Notes: generated by a model not told the origin, from the letters alone. DNA of 64,000 nt from Cladosporium sp. IMV 00045 (GCA_001931905.2 MSJI02000858.1:29568-93567); one strand, 5' to 3'; positions 29,379-41,178 are shown, counted from the stretch's first letter. Translations and numbers: made by a program.

Positions 29379-30140
29379 TCACTCCTGGAACGCCTTAAGC
29401 TCTTCCGCGTTCCAGCTCAAGAACTTCCCCGTCAACTCCTTAGGCGCATCAAGCACCAGCTTCGCCATAACATGACCCGGCTGCTCCGGCTTCAACAGCC
29501 CACCGGTGGCCTTCAGCTCCGCAAACCGCGCCGCATCCCCCTCGTCCATAGCCTTGTTATGCTTCTCGCGAATATCCCTCTGCATCTCCGTATCCACCAC
29601 GCCAGGCCTAACGCTAATCGACGTGATATCCTTCTCCTCGTTCCCCAACGTCGCAGCAAGGTGATTGATCGCCGCCTTGGAAGCTCCATACGCACCCCAA
29701 GTCGCGTACGCATTCGACGCCGCGCCCGAAGACGTGAAGAGCACGGTGCCCTTTGTCGCCCGCAGCGCAGGCACCGCCGCCTGCGCCAGCGCCACGGCGG
29801 AGAAGAAGTTCACATCGAACGCCGCGCGCCACTCGTCCGCTAGCGCTTTTTCCACCCGCTTCACTGGGTCCAGCACGCCGTGGTTGACGATCAGGCCGTC
29901 GAGTTTTTGGAATCGCTGCTGGGCGAGCTGCACCGCTTTGTCGCCCAGGGAGAAATCGGACAGGTCGCCTGTCAGCACTGCCACTTGGTTTTTGTATTGG
30001 TTCTCCAGCTCGCGGAGAGGTGCTTCGCTGCGCGCTACGAGGACGAGGTTGTGGGATTGCTTGAGGAGGTAGTGGGCGATTGCTAGGCCGATGCCGCGGG
30101 ACGCGCCGGTGAGGATGATGGTTTTGGGGGCGGAGGCCAT
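29379..30140 (-). CDS. Short-chain dehydrogenase/reductase, 253 aa (copy B)
   Basis: Same protein as at 17161-17922. The translations differ at one residue that I can find (Gln in A, Ala in B, in the A-L-R-x-T-K segment at about 128), while the DNA differs at many third positions, a sign of purifying selection. Tyr151/Lys155 and the cofactor motif are intact. A longer frame to 30209 exists here but not in copy A, so the ATG at 30140 is preferred. Confidence 0.9.
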   Translation of the reverse strand: MASAPKTIILTGASRGIGLAIAHYLLKQSHNLVLVARSEAPLRELENQYKNQVAVLTGDLSDFSLGDKAVQLAQQRFQKLDGLIVNHGVLDPVKRVEKALADEWRAAFDVNFFSAVALAQAAVPALRATKGTVLFTSSGAASNAYATWGAYGASKAAINHLAATLGNEEKDITSISVRPGVVDTEMQRDIREKHNKAMDEGDAARFAELKATGGLLKPEQPGHVMAKLVLDAPKELTGKFLSWNAEELKAFQE

Positions 30141-30807
30141 GGTTGATATTTGTTTGTCCTTCTGGGAGGTGTGATGTGTGATTTGAATCTCTAAAGGAAA
30201 AAAAGTCAAGGTATGGTCAAGGTGGTTGTTTTTGCTGCGTGCTTCTGCGGGATTGTTGCATTGGGCTTGTATTTTTGCCCCGCAGGATGAAGACCCCGCA
30301 GTACGTCATTCTTTTTGGTCAATGAATCTAATGGTCTGGATCTATATGTGTCCATGTACATGTACCTTACATGTGCTGATGTATAATTGACACGCCGATG
30401 ATTGTACAACGCCGTGCTCACATGACGAGTCTTTACATCCAACCCAAAGCCGCATGGCTAGTGGCCAGGCGTCGCAGGATTAGGAGTTCCGGCTCGTACA
30501 GAGAGCCGAGAGTCGCTTGGATACAGCTTTGGTAGCGAGGATTGGTTGGTTGGGAGGCTGTTCACGAATAGCATCTTTCCCCTCTCCTGCCCTCCGCACG
30601 AGAAAGTGGCACATGGTCACCTATTGCCATGAGGAGGGAAAAAGAAAATACCACAACCCTGTCCGAGCTGGAAGCTGATATCATAATTCCATCTTCATCA
30701 CGTCGACGAGGGGACGGAAGCCTGCTTATTATATAGGAAGAACGCCCTGAACACATATCTTACCTACTTGTACTTCCAACTCGCAACATTCCCATTCTCC
30801 AGCAAAA
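30141..30807. promoter_or_regulatory. Divergent promoter region, SDR and TDA3-like genes (copy B)
   Basis: Equivalent of 17923-18622 but 33 bp shorter. TATATAG at 30730-30736 replaces the TATATGA of copy A. Confidence 0.45.
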
Positions 30808-32257
30808 ATGACCACGAACGGCGACCTCTCGCGCGTCTTCTCTACCGCTTCGGACACCTCCGAATCGAGCTCGACCGTCATTCTAGGCGCCGGGATCATC
30901 GGCTGTGCTACGGCTTACTACCTCTCACATTCTGGCCACACGAAGCCAGACACTATTCACCTCGTGGAAGCCTCCGAGGAGCTCTTCGCCTCTGCATCTG
31001 GAAAGGCGGGAGGCTTTTTGGCTGCTGATTGTATGTTGCCATTCCTACCTTCTTGATAGTGCTCGCTCTTTAAATCATTCCTAACTTGAGTGCCTTATTT
31101 GCAGGGTTCGGTCCAGCGACTGCCTCGCTGGGTGCTTTGTCGTTCGATTTGCACAAGCAACTTGCGGAGAAGGATCACGGCTACGAGAAATGGGGCTACA
31201 GTAAGAGTACCGGAACCACTTCCACAGAAGACCAGAGCCGTCGTGGCCAGCGGAACGAGCAATGGCTTCGGGACGGAGGTAGTCGAGCGGAGGCTGCGAA
31301 CGATCATGAGTTCGTCGAAGGAGAGGGCGGTCCCGCATGGTTGAGGAGGGGACCTGGACAGAACGTCAATGTTGTGGGCGAGGAAGGTACTGTAGCGCAA
31401 GTGTGAGTAGCGGACGTGGTCACGCAGTTCCCGAGTAGAATCGGACAAACCACTAGAAGCACACCCGCTAAGACTTCAACAGCGACCCAATACGCCTCTC
31501 CCAGCACCTCCTGCGATCTGCTCTCCTTCGAGGCGTGCGCCTTCACCAGCCCTCTCAGCCTCTGAAAATCTCCCGCGATCTCGTCACAGGCTGCATCAGC
31601 GCACTGCGAGTCCGCCACGCCACGGGCGCCGAGCACAAAATCCCCTGCACGCGCCTGCTCATCGCTTGCGGAGCCTGGACGTCAAACGTGTATTCGAGCC
31701 TGTTCCCGTATTCTCCGCTCGACATTCCCGTGAGCCACTTGGCAGGCTACAGCCTCGTGGTCAAGAGCCCGCGGTGGAAGCAGGAGCACGAAGAAAAAGG
31801 CTGTCACGCCGTCTTCACGACGACGGACGACGAATTCAGCCCGGAGATTTTCTCGCGCGTCGGTGGGGAGATTTACGTCGCGGGCCTGAATGATGAGCAG
31901 ATGCCGCTTCCTGACTTGGCTACGGATGTGTGCGGTGCGCCGGAGCGTGCGGCCGTGTTGTATCGAGCGGCGGAGAGGTTTCTGGCGAAGGATGGTGGGG
32001 ATGTGTCTGATCTGGAGGTTGTGCGTGAAGGCGTCTGTCTGAGGCCTGTCACTGATAGTGGGGATCCCGTTCTTGCGAGGGTGCCAGATGAGGATTTGGG
32101 AGGGGTGGAGACGAAGGAAGGCGTTCAGGGCGGTGTTTTCATTGCGGCTGGACACGGACCTTGGGGGATTAGTCTGGCTTTGGGGACGGGGAAGGTGATG
32201 CAGGAGATGATGGAGGGTGAGTATTTGAGCGCTGATGTGAGCCGGCTGGGTTTGTGA
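30808..32257 (+). CDS. FAD-dependent oxidoreductase, TDA3-like, three exons, 431 aa (copy B)
   Basis: Exons 30808-31030, 31105-31402 and 31483-32257, each the same length as in copy A although the introns differ in sequence and the second donor is GTGAGT instead of GTAAGT. FAD motifs are intact. Substitutions from copy A are mostly conservative and scattered. The retained exon structure in both copies supports the splice model. Confidence 0.85.
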
Positions 32258-34306
32258 GTGGGTTTTTCATCTCGAATGCTCAAGTTGGTAAATGACAGTG
32301 CTTTGTCTGGCTAGGAAAGGAGACCAATGCAAGACTGGTCTATGTTTGAAGGAGGTGCAAGACTATGATCACCAGTCTCGTTGTCGAGTTGAGTATGTTT
32401 GACACGATCGCAGAGCTCACAACAGCACTTGATCGGTCTTGATATTTTCCTCTCCTTTCTCGCGTATACGTGCCGCGAACGCGAAGCCCTGTCGGGATTA
32501 AAAGAACCTGCATGTTTAGTGAAATAAATGCCAGTTCCCAGCGCGAACCCACTGATTTATCCTTGATAGCTTCACGCACGTACATGCAGACCGACGATCG
32601 CACGGAGAAAGATCCTTTCGATGCCTGGCCAAGCACTCGCGGCACCACATCGTACGAGAGTCGACTGCCGAAGTCTCAAGATGAACATCCCAGCAGCTCG
32701 CATACATGCATTATTCCGTGAACGTAAGGCTGACGCATGGTCGCCAGATTCGTCCAGGGATCTGGTTCAAATGTTTCGTATACAGTACACGGCTCTCGGC
32801 AGACCTGGTGATCGATGTCATTATTGATTTTTGGAAACATTATCTTTGATGATGACGTCGTCCTAGCGACTCAGTTTGTCTGCCGATCCACGTGAACCTT
32901 TGGAACAGGCGGGTGTGGCGGCGTGGGCGGATAAGAATGGGGTGCAGAAGTTACATGACAAAAGTTCCGTGAATCTCTGCTATAGTCGAGATATGTATAC
33001 GCCAGATCTGAACCGATGGGAAGGAAGAATATCCCCTAGGTGCTGAGATGGCTCGATTCGAGGGATTTAAGATGTAAGCGATCGAGTATGGCTGAAGCTT
33101 AATTTTGATTTCTCTCCACATTCATCTACTTGTGGCGTAATCGTCAGATGGAAGTTTTTGTTGTGGAGACAGCACCGGAGCCGCATGTGCTGAGGAGATG
33201 AACGGATGGCTTGGTATGGAGGCATAGCGGCACGCTGATAGTATTTGGAAGACTGCCACGACTCTCATCGAGATAATTCGCGGCACCACATGGCACCGAT
33301 GAATTTGGACGGCCAGGCGATCAACCCCATTCTGGCGTTCGATCGATAGACCCACGGCCTGTATGCTTAGCCGGGTATATCGGAAGCGTCTTGTTTTGGA
33401 TAAGGTTAGAATTGTCAGGCCAGACGCAGCTATGTCGACGAAGCAGCTGATTCCAAATTTGCCAGACGCACACAACATCAGATATCGCACCCACGATCGA
33501 TTTTTGCCCTCGTTGCTGTGTGGCAAGAGGAGTAAACAAAAGTGCGGCTCTCACAGAATGATGCAGCAGACGGCCGGCTGTCCGCTGCTAGCGCCACCTT
33601 AAAAGCGCAGGTATCGCATCTTGGCCAATCAGAGAGCGGCTCATCGAACGACATCTCAAAATCCATGACGCGCTATGAACATCACCACCGTGCAAGCACT
33701 CGCACACATCTGCCGCCTTTTGTATTTCCCTGCTGAAGATCGACTTGCCAGGGTAGTGATGTTGACGCCGAATTGAGCATGAGAGCAGCGAGCAGGGAGT
33801 GACGCGCGGTGATGCTTACGTTTGCAAATCCGACCGAAATGCAAGGAATGGAAGAAGTCCTGCAAGAGAAGGCTTCATGCTCGACCGGTAGAAAGCGGTA
33901 GGATCAATATCGTATGCCGTATTGATCGATCGGATACGTCTTTCCCATCCTCCATCCTAAGGCATAGATCTAACCATAATACGATGCGGCTCGAGCGGAA
34001 TCGTCTGTGGAGGAGCCGGCACGGCAGGGCAAATATCTCTAGTGAACGCTCTCCATCTCCGACCGCGGGCCCTGCGGATCGAGTAAACAAGCAGCGAGCT
34101 ACCAGATCTATGCCGATGAGATCACTCTTTCGACATGATTTCCAACATTATTCAGTCCATGACGTTCGGACCTTGTCCCGTCCTTCATCAAACCACTCCA
34201 AATGCACGATTCAGGCCAATGGCGACTGCTATACATATAGCCTCGTCGCCCTTTCTAGCCACTGGTTTCTTTCCCCAACCATCCCATCATCTCACACCCG
34301 ACCAGG
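32258..34306. other. Intergenic region upstream of the Rds1-like gene (copy B)
   Basis: Equivalent of 20076-22121, close in length. Short frames conserved between the copies reflect overall similarity. No gene is supported. Confidence 0.45.
34230..34239 (+). promoter_or_regulatory. TATA-like element of the Rds1-like gene (copy B)
   Basis: TATACATATA, same spacing to the ATG as in copy A, with CCAAT just upstream. Confidence 0.4.
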
Positions 34307-35881
34307 ATGTATACCAGAACCGCTTTGACCTCTGCGGTCCTTTACGGCCTTGCCGCCGCCGCACCTCAAGGCAACCCATCTGCCTACAACTCTGAAGAGG
34401 CTACTGGCGCCTCTTCTGTTGCGGCCGATAACCAGGACGGCAATGTTCCTGGCTACACAAATGCTGATGCCACCTGGGTGGAGGAGACTCCTGCAGCCAT
34501 CACGCCGCTCGCCTCCGAGTTCGACAGCGCGTCTGACATCTCCTTCACTCCCACCACACCTGTGACCACGGGCCTTTACGCCGCTGGCTCTCAGCGCAGC
34601 TCCATGCCCACTGGTGCTACCTCTCACGGTCCCTACGAGGGTGATGCCCCGACCACCACTGGTGCGGTCTCTGCTTCTGTCATTGACTCCACCATCCCGG
34701 CCTTGCCGCCAAACCCGACCGCCACCTATTATAACAAGGATGGCAAGCTCACTGAGCCTCAGCCCATCCCGTACACCCCCGCTGGTGGTCTTGGTACCAA
34801 CGGCACTGAGCCGCGCTACATGGTCGAGAGTGACTTCGACTACGAGTCCATCACCCTCGGTCTCTACCAGGAGTGGATCGAGTTGGACCTCTTCTACAAT
34901 GGCCTCGCCATCTTCTCTGAGGAGGACTTTATTGCTGCTGGTCTGACTGCTGAGGACCGCGCCCTGATTGAATTCATGGGCCAGCAGGAGCAGGGTCACG
35001 CCACCCTTTTGTCCAACATGCTCGGCGAGACTGCCCCGCCTCAGTGCACCTACAATTACCCCTTCACCAACGTCCGTGAGTTCGTCGACTTCAACCAGAT
35101 CCTTACCCGCTGGGGTGAGTCTGGTGTCTGGGGTTTCATCAACCACCTCGACTCTCGCGAGGTCGGTCAGCTTCTCGCTCAGTCTATCGCCACCGAGGCT
35201 CGCCAGGAGATGATCTTCCGCCAGATGTCCGGTCTCCACCCCATGCCGGTTTGGTTTGAGGCTGGTATCCCTCAGTCCTGGGCCTGGACCTTCCTCGCCC
35301 CTTACATCTCCTCTTGTCCTGAGAACACCACCCGTTTGGCGTGGCAAAATATGCCCCCCATCCACTTCGCCAACCAGGCTAATATCAACCGCATTCACCC
35401 CAACGACACCGCGGACTGGGAGCGTACCGGCAACCGCACTTCTGACCCGGCCACCACCGACATTCCTACGGATGAATCTTGTGTCAACCTGAACGTCACC
35501 GGCTACGGCTGCGGACCTGGCATCGCTCACAACCGCTCTGAGCCTCTGACCTTCGCTGGAAAGCAGGTCCGCTTCACCTGGGACAGCCCCGGCGTGCCCG
35601 TCGGCCCCAACAACAGCTACGTCACTGACACCACTGCCGGCGAGCCCAAGTATGTCGCTTGGGTCAACCAGCTTAACATGACTTACACCGATCTGACTGT
35701 CACTGGACCCAACGAGGGTTACACCTATCAGCCTGCTGGCCAAGTTTACGAGGGCGGTGCCTCTATCGTCAACGACACTATGTTCGTCGCTCTCACCGAT
35801 GCCAACCCTTACCTCACCCCCTTCAACCTGAGCATGCTCAACCCTCACGTTGTCGCTCTCGGTGTCTACCAGGCCGGTTAA
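34307..35881 (+). CDS. Secreted ferritin-like protein of the Rds1 type, 524 aa (copy B)
   Basis: Same length as copy A with identical signal peptide and ferritin-like core. By my count the first 343 residues differ from copy A at 2 positions and the last 181 at about 21, with 7 of these in one 13-residue stretch. Codon use here is uniformly C/G-ending across that stretch, unlike copy A, so B probably keeps the ancestral form. A long open frame on the opposite strand (34292-35941) is a shadow of this biased codon use. Confidence 0.88.
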   Translation: MYTRTALTSAVLYGLAAAAPQGNPSAYNSEEATGASSVAADNQDGNVPGYTNADATWVEETPAAITPLASEFDSASDISFTPTTPVTTGLYAAGSQRSSMPTGATSHGPYEGDAPTTTGAVSASVIDSTIPALPPNPTATYYNKDGKLTEPQPIPYTPAGGLGTNGTEPRYMVESDFDYESITLGLYQEWIELDLFYNGLAIFSEEDFIAAGLTAEDRALIEFMGQQEQGHATLLSNMLGETAPPQCTYNYPFTNVREFVDFNQILTRWGESGVWGFINHLDSREVGQLLAQSIATEARQEMIFRQMSGLHPMPVWFEAGIPQSWAWTFLAPYISSCPENTTRLAWQNMPPIHFANQANINRIHPNDTADWERTGNRTSDPATTDIPTDESCVNLNVTGYGCGPGIAHNRSEPLTFAGKQVRFTWDSPGVPVGPNNSYVTDTTAGEPKYVAWVNQLNMTYTDLTVTGPNEGYTYQPAGQVYEGGASIVNDTMFVALTDANPYLTPFNLSMLNPHVVALGVYQAG

Positions 35882-36357
35882 GCGGTTGTCGTTCCTTACG
35901 ACAATTAAGATCACGCTGAGATACCTCTCACGAGACTCCAATTTTCCCTATTATTCAATGGGGAGTTACGTCAAATCAATGGCGCGCTTTCATCGCGCCT
36001 ATTTCGTACTGTATAATTGTTCCAAAGTTGTACGATGAAGCAACGATTAGAAAGTATCATAACTTAGAATATGACTTAATCCTACAATCCTAATGACGGC
36101 TTGAAGCCGCAGCTTGAAATGCATTGTCTCCTGCCCCAATCGTTCCTTGCAATGTATAGTACCTACATGTCCATTTATGCTATCGTTTTGTCATGCAGCT
36201 ATAGCATCATGTCTAGCCTATCCATGTCTTGACGTATCTGGATCTTCTTGGATGTGGAACGTCCCGTGATCATGGTTAGAGGACCAGCCCGCCCGAGTCA
36301 TTCTTATTTCTCCCTCCGGCATCAGATCAAAGTATCGTGGGTCAAGCATGATGGCAC

Positions 36358-36690
36358 CAGCATCATGCGATTACATCAAGGCTGAGATGTCTGCTGCTAA
36401 AGCAAGGCCTCTTAGCGGCAAGACATCAATCTCGATACACCCAGAGCGATGGTACAGGCATCATGTGATTATATGAATGATGAAATCTCTGTCGTTGAAA
36501 TCAGGTCTCTCGGTGGCACGACATCAATTTTGGTATATCCAAAACGTTGGGATCAGCATCGTGTGAGTATATCAATGCTGAGATGCCTGTGCTGAAGTCG
36601 ACGCCTGTCAGCGGTAAGACGTCGTTTTTGGTATGTCTCAATTGACGAGACTAGCATCATGTGATTCTAGCAATGCTGGGATGTCTGCTA
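36358..36690. repeat. Minisatellite, about 98-bp unit, 3.3 copies, only in copy B
   Basis: Units start at 36358, 36455, 36554 and 36652 with (C/T)AGCATC(A/G)TG(T/C)GA. Within each are GAGATG(T/C)CTG and AAGAC(A/G)TC segments. Units are diverged. No equivalent exists in the spacer of copy A. Confidence 0.8.
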
Positions 36691-37011
36691 TTAAGCAAAT
36701 GGCTCTCTCCATCCAGGCTGATGGAATCGGGTCAAGAAGATGTTCGCTGTGAGACGGGAGCAGGCATCGCAGTGGTCATAGCATGAATACGATGTATCAC
36801 GTCCCTTTCGAAAAGACCTCTTGAAAGTCTTCCAAAGCGACTACTGGACCGCTGAGCGCCTAGCAAAGCTATTCATGAGCGGCAAGAATAGGTCCGACAA
36901 TACTTTACCGGCCTGGACCGACCGCCGACTGCTGAAGATCATGATGGGATCCCGCAGCCATCGATCCGATAAGCATAAATGACACCGAGAGAAGAAAACA
37001 CTACTATAGCC

Positions 37012-37430
37012 ATCTCAGCGGTCAAGTCAGGTTTATGAGATGTAAAGCTGCTAGTATGAGCATACGTAGGGCGGAGAAACACAGCATTAACGACAGCTAT
37101 CTCAGCGGTGAAAGCGTCTTTTTGAGATGCTGAAGTTGTTGGTATGAGCATACAAATGACGGAGAAACACGATATGAAGTGTGGCTATCTCAGCGGTCAA
37201 GTCATTTTTGATAAGATACTAAAGCTACTAATACGAGCGTACATGTGACGGAGAAACACGATACGAAATGTGGCTATCCCAGCGGTCAAGACCACTATGA
37301 CATACTGTATTGAAGCCCCTGGTACGAGCATACACCACGGAGAAAAACAACACTGAGTGTAGCCATCTCAGCGGTTAACACAATTTTACAAGATGTTGAA
37401 GTTGCTGGTACGAGCCTGCGTACCATGCGA
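37012..37430. repeat. Minisatellite, 87-89 bp unit, five copies (copy B)
   Basis: Units start at 37012, 37099, 37187, 37276 and 37365 with ATCTCAGCGG or ATCCCAGCGG and contain ACGAGC(A/G)TAC and ACGGAGAAACAC. Same family as 23972-24320 but without the clear two-type alternation. Confidence 0.85.
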
Positions 37431-37570
37431 GGCTACTACCACTCTTGTCAAGCTATCTCGAGCGGGATAAGGAACAAATGTAAAGTGAGATTCGATGCTA
37501 TCGAAAAGGGAGTTCTATGTGACTCTTCATTCGACTTGCTAGCTCTACCAGGTATCAAAAATATGATTTT

Positions 37571-37582
37571 TTAGGGTTAGGG
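37571..37582 (+). repeat. Short telomere-like motif, two TTAGGG units (copy B)
   Basis: Same motif and downstream TTGGGG as in copy A, although the flanking minisatellites differ. Confidence 0.5.
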
Positions 37583-38061
37583 TTGGGGTATCTCTCAACG
37601 CTCACTATGCTTCCGAAATCGAAGAACAAGCCAATATCCCCCCAAAGAGCTAAGTCTAATCGTGCTTGTTTTCTCCGGAGCATGTAGCTGTCCACCATAG
37701 GTGTACGCATGCATGCAATCGTGGTTGGGTTACATCCGGTCACGATCTACTTCAGCCCAAAGCTGACCCCCGCTCTGCTCCTCTCATCAACCTCACCTCC
37801 AAGCACGATCAAGACCGGTAAGCTTTTGCATCTTGCTCGATCAGGACGGAGACATACAATCATTCCTTGCAGAGCATGACCTCACTTTAACCTCGCTGCC
37901 TTTCGGCACCCCGCTGTCAATCTGCCAGGCTTCCCATGCGTTATTGCTGACACGCGTTTTATTGTTTACGGACGAGCTGAAAGTCAGGGTCAGTTCCTTC
38001 ATATTGCCTTTGTCGTCCCTCTCCAACTTTTCATTCCTCGTGACAGATCCATCTACCTATA

Positions 38062-40942
38062 ATGTATATAACAATCTGTACAGCCCTGCTGCTGAGTTCT
38101 GTCGCTGCTCAGACGACCACAGCAGCGACTTCTTCGAATCAGTCCGTGTCAGCGTCTGCTGCATTCAACGGGTCCACAGCGCCAACTCCCACCAGTCCTA
38201 TCCTCCAGCTGTATCTGAATCTGGAAGATGTCTGGGACTTGCTCATAGGACCCGTGGACGTGGCGAACACGACTACCACGTACTCCCCAACACCTGTGCC
38301 ATCGAGTTCCCTCATTCCTCCGCCGCCGCTCTATTACAATCCGTTCCCAAGCGGCCAACAGGAACCTGCATTTGTGAGGAATGAGTCTTGGTCCTTTCCT
38401 GACGATTTCTGGTAAGTCTTGACACTGTTCAACACTAACATGGTCACACTAATGTGGTCTAACGTGTGAAAAGGTGGGGAGTCGCCGGCGCTGCGTACCA
38501 GGTCGAAGGCGCGGCGAAGGATGAAGGTCGCGGTCCCAGTGTTTGGGATAAACTCGCGCGAGTGACAAACCACATCGTCGATAATTCCACGGCAGATGTT
38601 GCAGACAACGTGAGCTTGATGACCCTGCCTTTCTCATATTGGCCCTGGCTCACAAACGGCAGAATTACTACCTATACAAGGAAGACATCTCGCGCCTGGC
38701 AGCTCAAGGCGTCAAGATCTACAGCTTTTCGCTATCGTGGTCACGGATCCTGCCTTTCGGACGAGGTCCAGTCAACCAGCAAGCGATCGATCATTATAAC
38801 GATTTGATCAACACTTGCATCGAGTATGGAGTCGAACCTTCAGTGACGCTATATCATTGGGACACCCCACTGGTGTTGCAAGATACTTATGGAGGGTGGC
38901 TGAGCGAGGAAATCGTATCCGACTTTGTCGAATATGCACGCGTTGCTTTCGAGGCTTTCGGCGATCGGGTTAGCAAATGGTATACTGTATGTCTGATCGT
39001 GGTTGATGCGACAGAAGATCGATCTTGCTAATTCGTTACATAGGTCAATGAACGTAAGTGCTTCGAAGCTGTCCTCGAGCTTTACAACCTCGTTATCATC
39101 TTTGCGCGATTGAAAAACCACTAACCTTGACAAGCAATCGTCTTCTGCAACCAATATCCTCTGCCAGCCCAGTACTTCAAGAACTTCACCATCCCCAACA
39201 AACAGCAACCCTTCCACTGCGGCCAATCAGTCCTCCTCGCACACTCCCAAGCCTATCACTTAGGCAAATCGATCCTCGGCGCCAACTCCTCAATCACCTA
39301 CAAAAACAACGGCGGCTACAAGATCCCCCTCACAAACTCCTCCACCGACGCCTCCGCCGTCCAGCGAGCCTGGGACTTCAACGAAGGCTGGTTCTCCGAC
39401 CCTGTCTACCTCACCGGCGACTACCCATCGAGCGTCAAAGACTACGTCTCAGACTTCCTTCGCGCCTTCACGGACGAAGAAAAACAGCAAATCCTCGGCT
39501 CCGCTGACTTCTACGCCCACGACGCCTACACCAGCCAATTCTACATGGCCCCCGACTCCGGTCTCGACTCCTGCGTGGGGAACGAAACCCACCCACTCTA
39601 CCCCTCCTGCGCCAACACAACATACACCTACGCCGCAGCAGACGGCGGCTGGGTTATCGGGCCCGCCGCCGACCCGGGCTCGCCCTGGCTGCACAAAGCG
39701 ACGGACTGGGTGCCAGCTTTCCTCAAGTACATGCAAGACACGTGGGTGACGCCCTCGCCTGGTCCGGTTAAAGGCATTGCTGTGACGGAGTTTGGTTTCG
39801 CGGAGCCTTATGAGGGGAGAAAGACGCTGCTGCAGGATATCTTGTACGATCCTGTGAGGACGAGCTATTATCGCGATTATATGAGGGCGATTCTCATGGC
39901 GATTGCCGAGGGGACGGAGGTAGTGGGTTGTTTGGCTTGGAGTTTTGTGGATAATTATGTGAGTTTGTGACTCCCCTGGGTGGTTTGGACGATCTGCTTG
40001 AGAGCGTTGATGGCTGATGATGGTTTGCGTGCAGGAATGGCAGCAAGGCTACGTTTCTCGGTAAGTATATTCTTCCCCCTTCCTGACCTCTACGTCAGAG
40101 CGTCAGACGAGTGCAAGGCAGTCTTCCATCGGCGACTGCTACAACTACATCCTCGCCACCTACAAGACAAGCCAACTGACCGCCTCCCTCCCAGATTCGG
40201 CATGCAATACGTCAACTTCTCCGACCCAGCCGTAAGTCCAAGTCCAAGTCCAAGTCCAAGTCAAATCAGAAATACATCACATCTCCCTCTCCCTCTCAAC
40301 CCTAGTCTCATCCATCGATCAATCGCTGACAAAACCCCCTCTCAGCTCCCCCGGTACTACAAAGCGTCTTTCTTCGAATACGTCAACGCCTTCAAAGTCT
40401 ACGGCAGCGAGGCGGGGGAGAAGCAGCAGCACAGGCGGAATAAGATGCAGGGAGTTGCAAATTGCAAGAAAGATGGAGAGACGGAAGGAGGAGGAATGGA
40501 AACTGGCCGTGGAATCCTTCAAGTTCGGCAGACAATTAATAATACTAAAACGAGCAATATTCGCAATTCTGGGTATTCGCTCTTCTATATATCGTACAAC
40601 CACTCAATCAACCAACCCTTCCCTTCCCTCTTCCAAGAAACATCTAATTATCGTACAAAGAAGGCAAGTTTGCTCTGCCATTCTGAAAAATCCAAACAAA
40701 ACTTTCGTTTCCATCTCAAACAAGAAAGAAATGTGCCGACAGAAGCAGGACAGGACGTTTCGTGTTTTTCCCAAGGACGCAAAGAAAACAAGGCAGGAAT
40801 CCAAGACAGTAGAACAAAACAAAAAGGTATCCTCGCGTGCGTGTGTTGTCTTTTCAAACCAAGAAGGAAAAGCAAAGCAAAGCAAAGCAGAAAACAAAGA
40901 AAACAAAAACCAGGAAACGCCTCGCTTGCTTGCTTGATTTGA
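38062..40942 (+). CDS. Secreted GH1 beta-glucosidase-like enzyme, eight exons, 767 aa as read (copy B)
   Basis: Exons 38062-38411, 38474-38609, 38663-38986, 39044-39053, 39135-39958, 40035-40060, 40195-40231 and 40346-40942. Exons 1-7 have the same lengths as copy A, including the 10-nt micro-exon with the V-N-E-P glutamate (Glu273); Glu492 is also kept. In the last exon the frame stays open for about 170 codons beyond the copy A stop, into Lys/Gln/Ser/Asn-rich sequence that is untranslated in A. That tail shows no domain, so it is more likely a lost stop or an unseen further intron than functional sequence. The catalytic part is intact. Confidence 0.82.
40234..40262. repeat. AAGTCC hexanucleotide array overlapping a splice donor
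   Basis: Nearly five AAGTCC units follow the GT of GH1 intron 7, so the donor GTAAGT is part of the repeat. Copy A has a degenerate form (GTAAGTCCAAGGTCCAAGCC). Confidence 0.85.
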
Positions 40943-41178
40943 CCAATTTTTCCGTTTCCCAATTGATTCCCAACCGATCTCCAAGTTGCCTTTTTCTTGT
41001 CCTGAAGTAAGAACGCCGGTCGAAGTCGGGAATTGACTCGCAAGAAAAAGCCCAAAGACCAAGGAACCCAAAACCCATCAAACCAAAACCCATCAAACCA
41101 AACCCACAGAAAAAAGCACAAAGGAGAGGCCCAAACCCCTCCCACAAGACATCATCCACCTCCCCCCCAATTCCTTCT

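Larger units (their letters stand above)
35882..38061. other. Intergenic region with two minisatellites (copy B)
   Basis: About 520 bp longer than the matching region of copy A. It carries a 98-bp repeat array absent from A, a stretch of unique sequence (36700-36990), the 88-bp minisatellite and the telomere-like motif. No gene is supported. Confidence 0.55.
28371..41049. repeat. Block B, second copy of the 12-kb duplicated segment
   Basis: Begins abruptly after the gap with sequence equal to 16157 onward. Homology to block A ends at the CAAGAAAAA shared with 28342-28350, after which unique sequence continues. It is longer than A mainly because of extra repeats at 36100-37000. Confidence 0.95.

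Noticed and set aside
30141..30209. Longer N-terminus for the SDR in copy B
   Set aside because: The extra 23 codons are out of frame in copy A, and the family starts at MASAPK.
34292..35941. 549-codon open frame antisense to the Rds1-like gene (shorter pieces in copy A)
   Set aside because: Shadow of strong C/G-ending codon bias on the sense strand; no domain or signal, and the frame is broken in copy A while the sense protein is intact.
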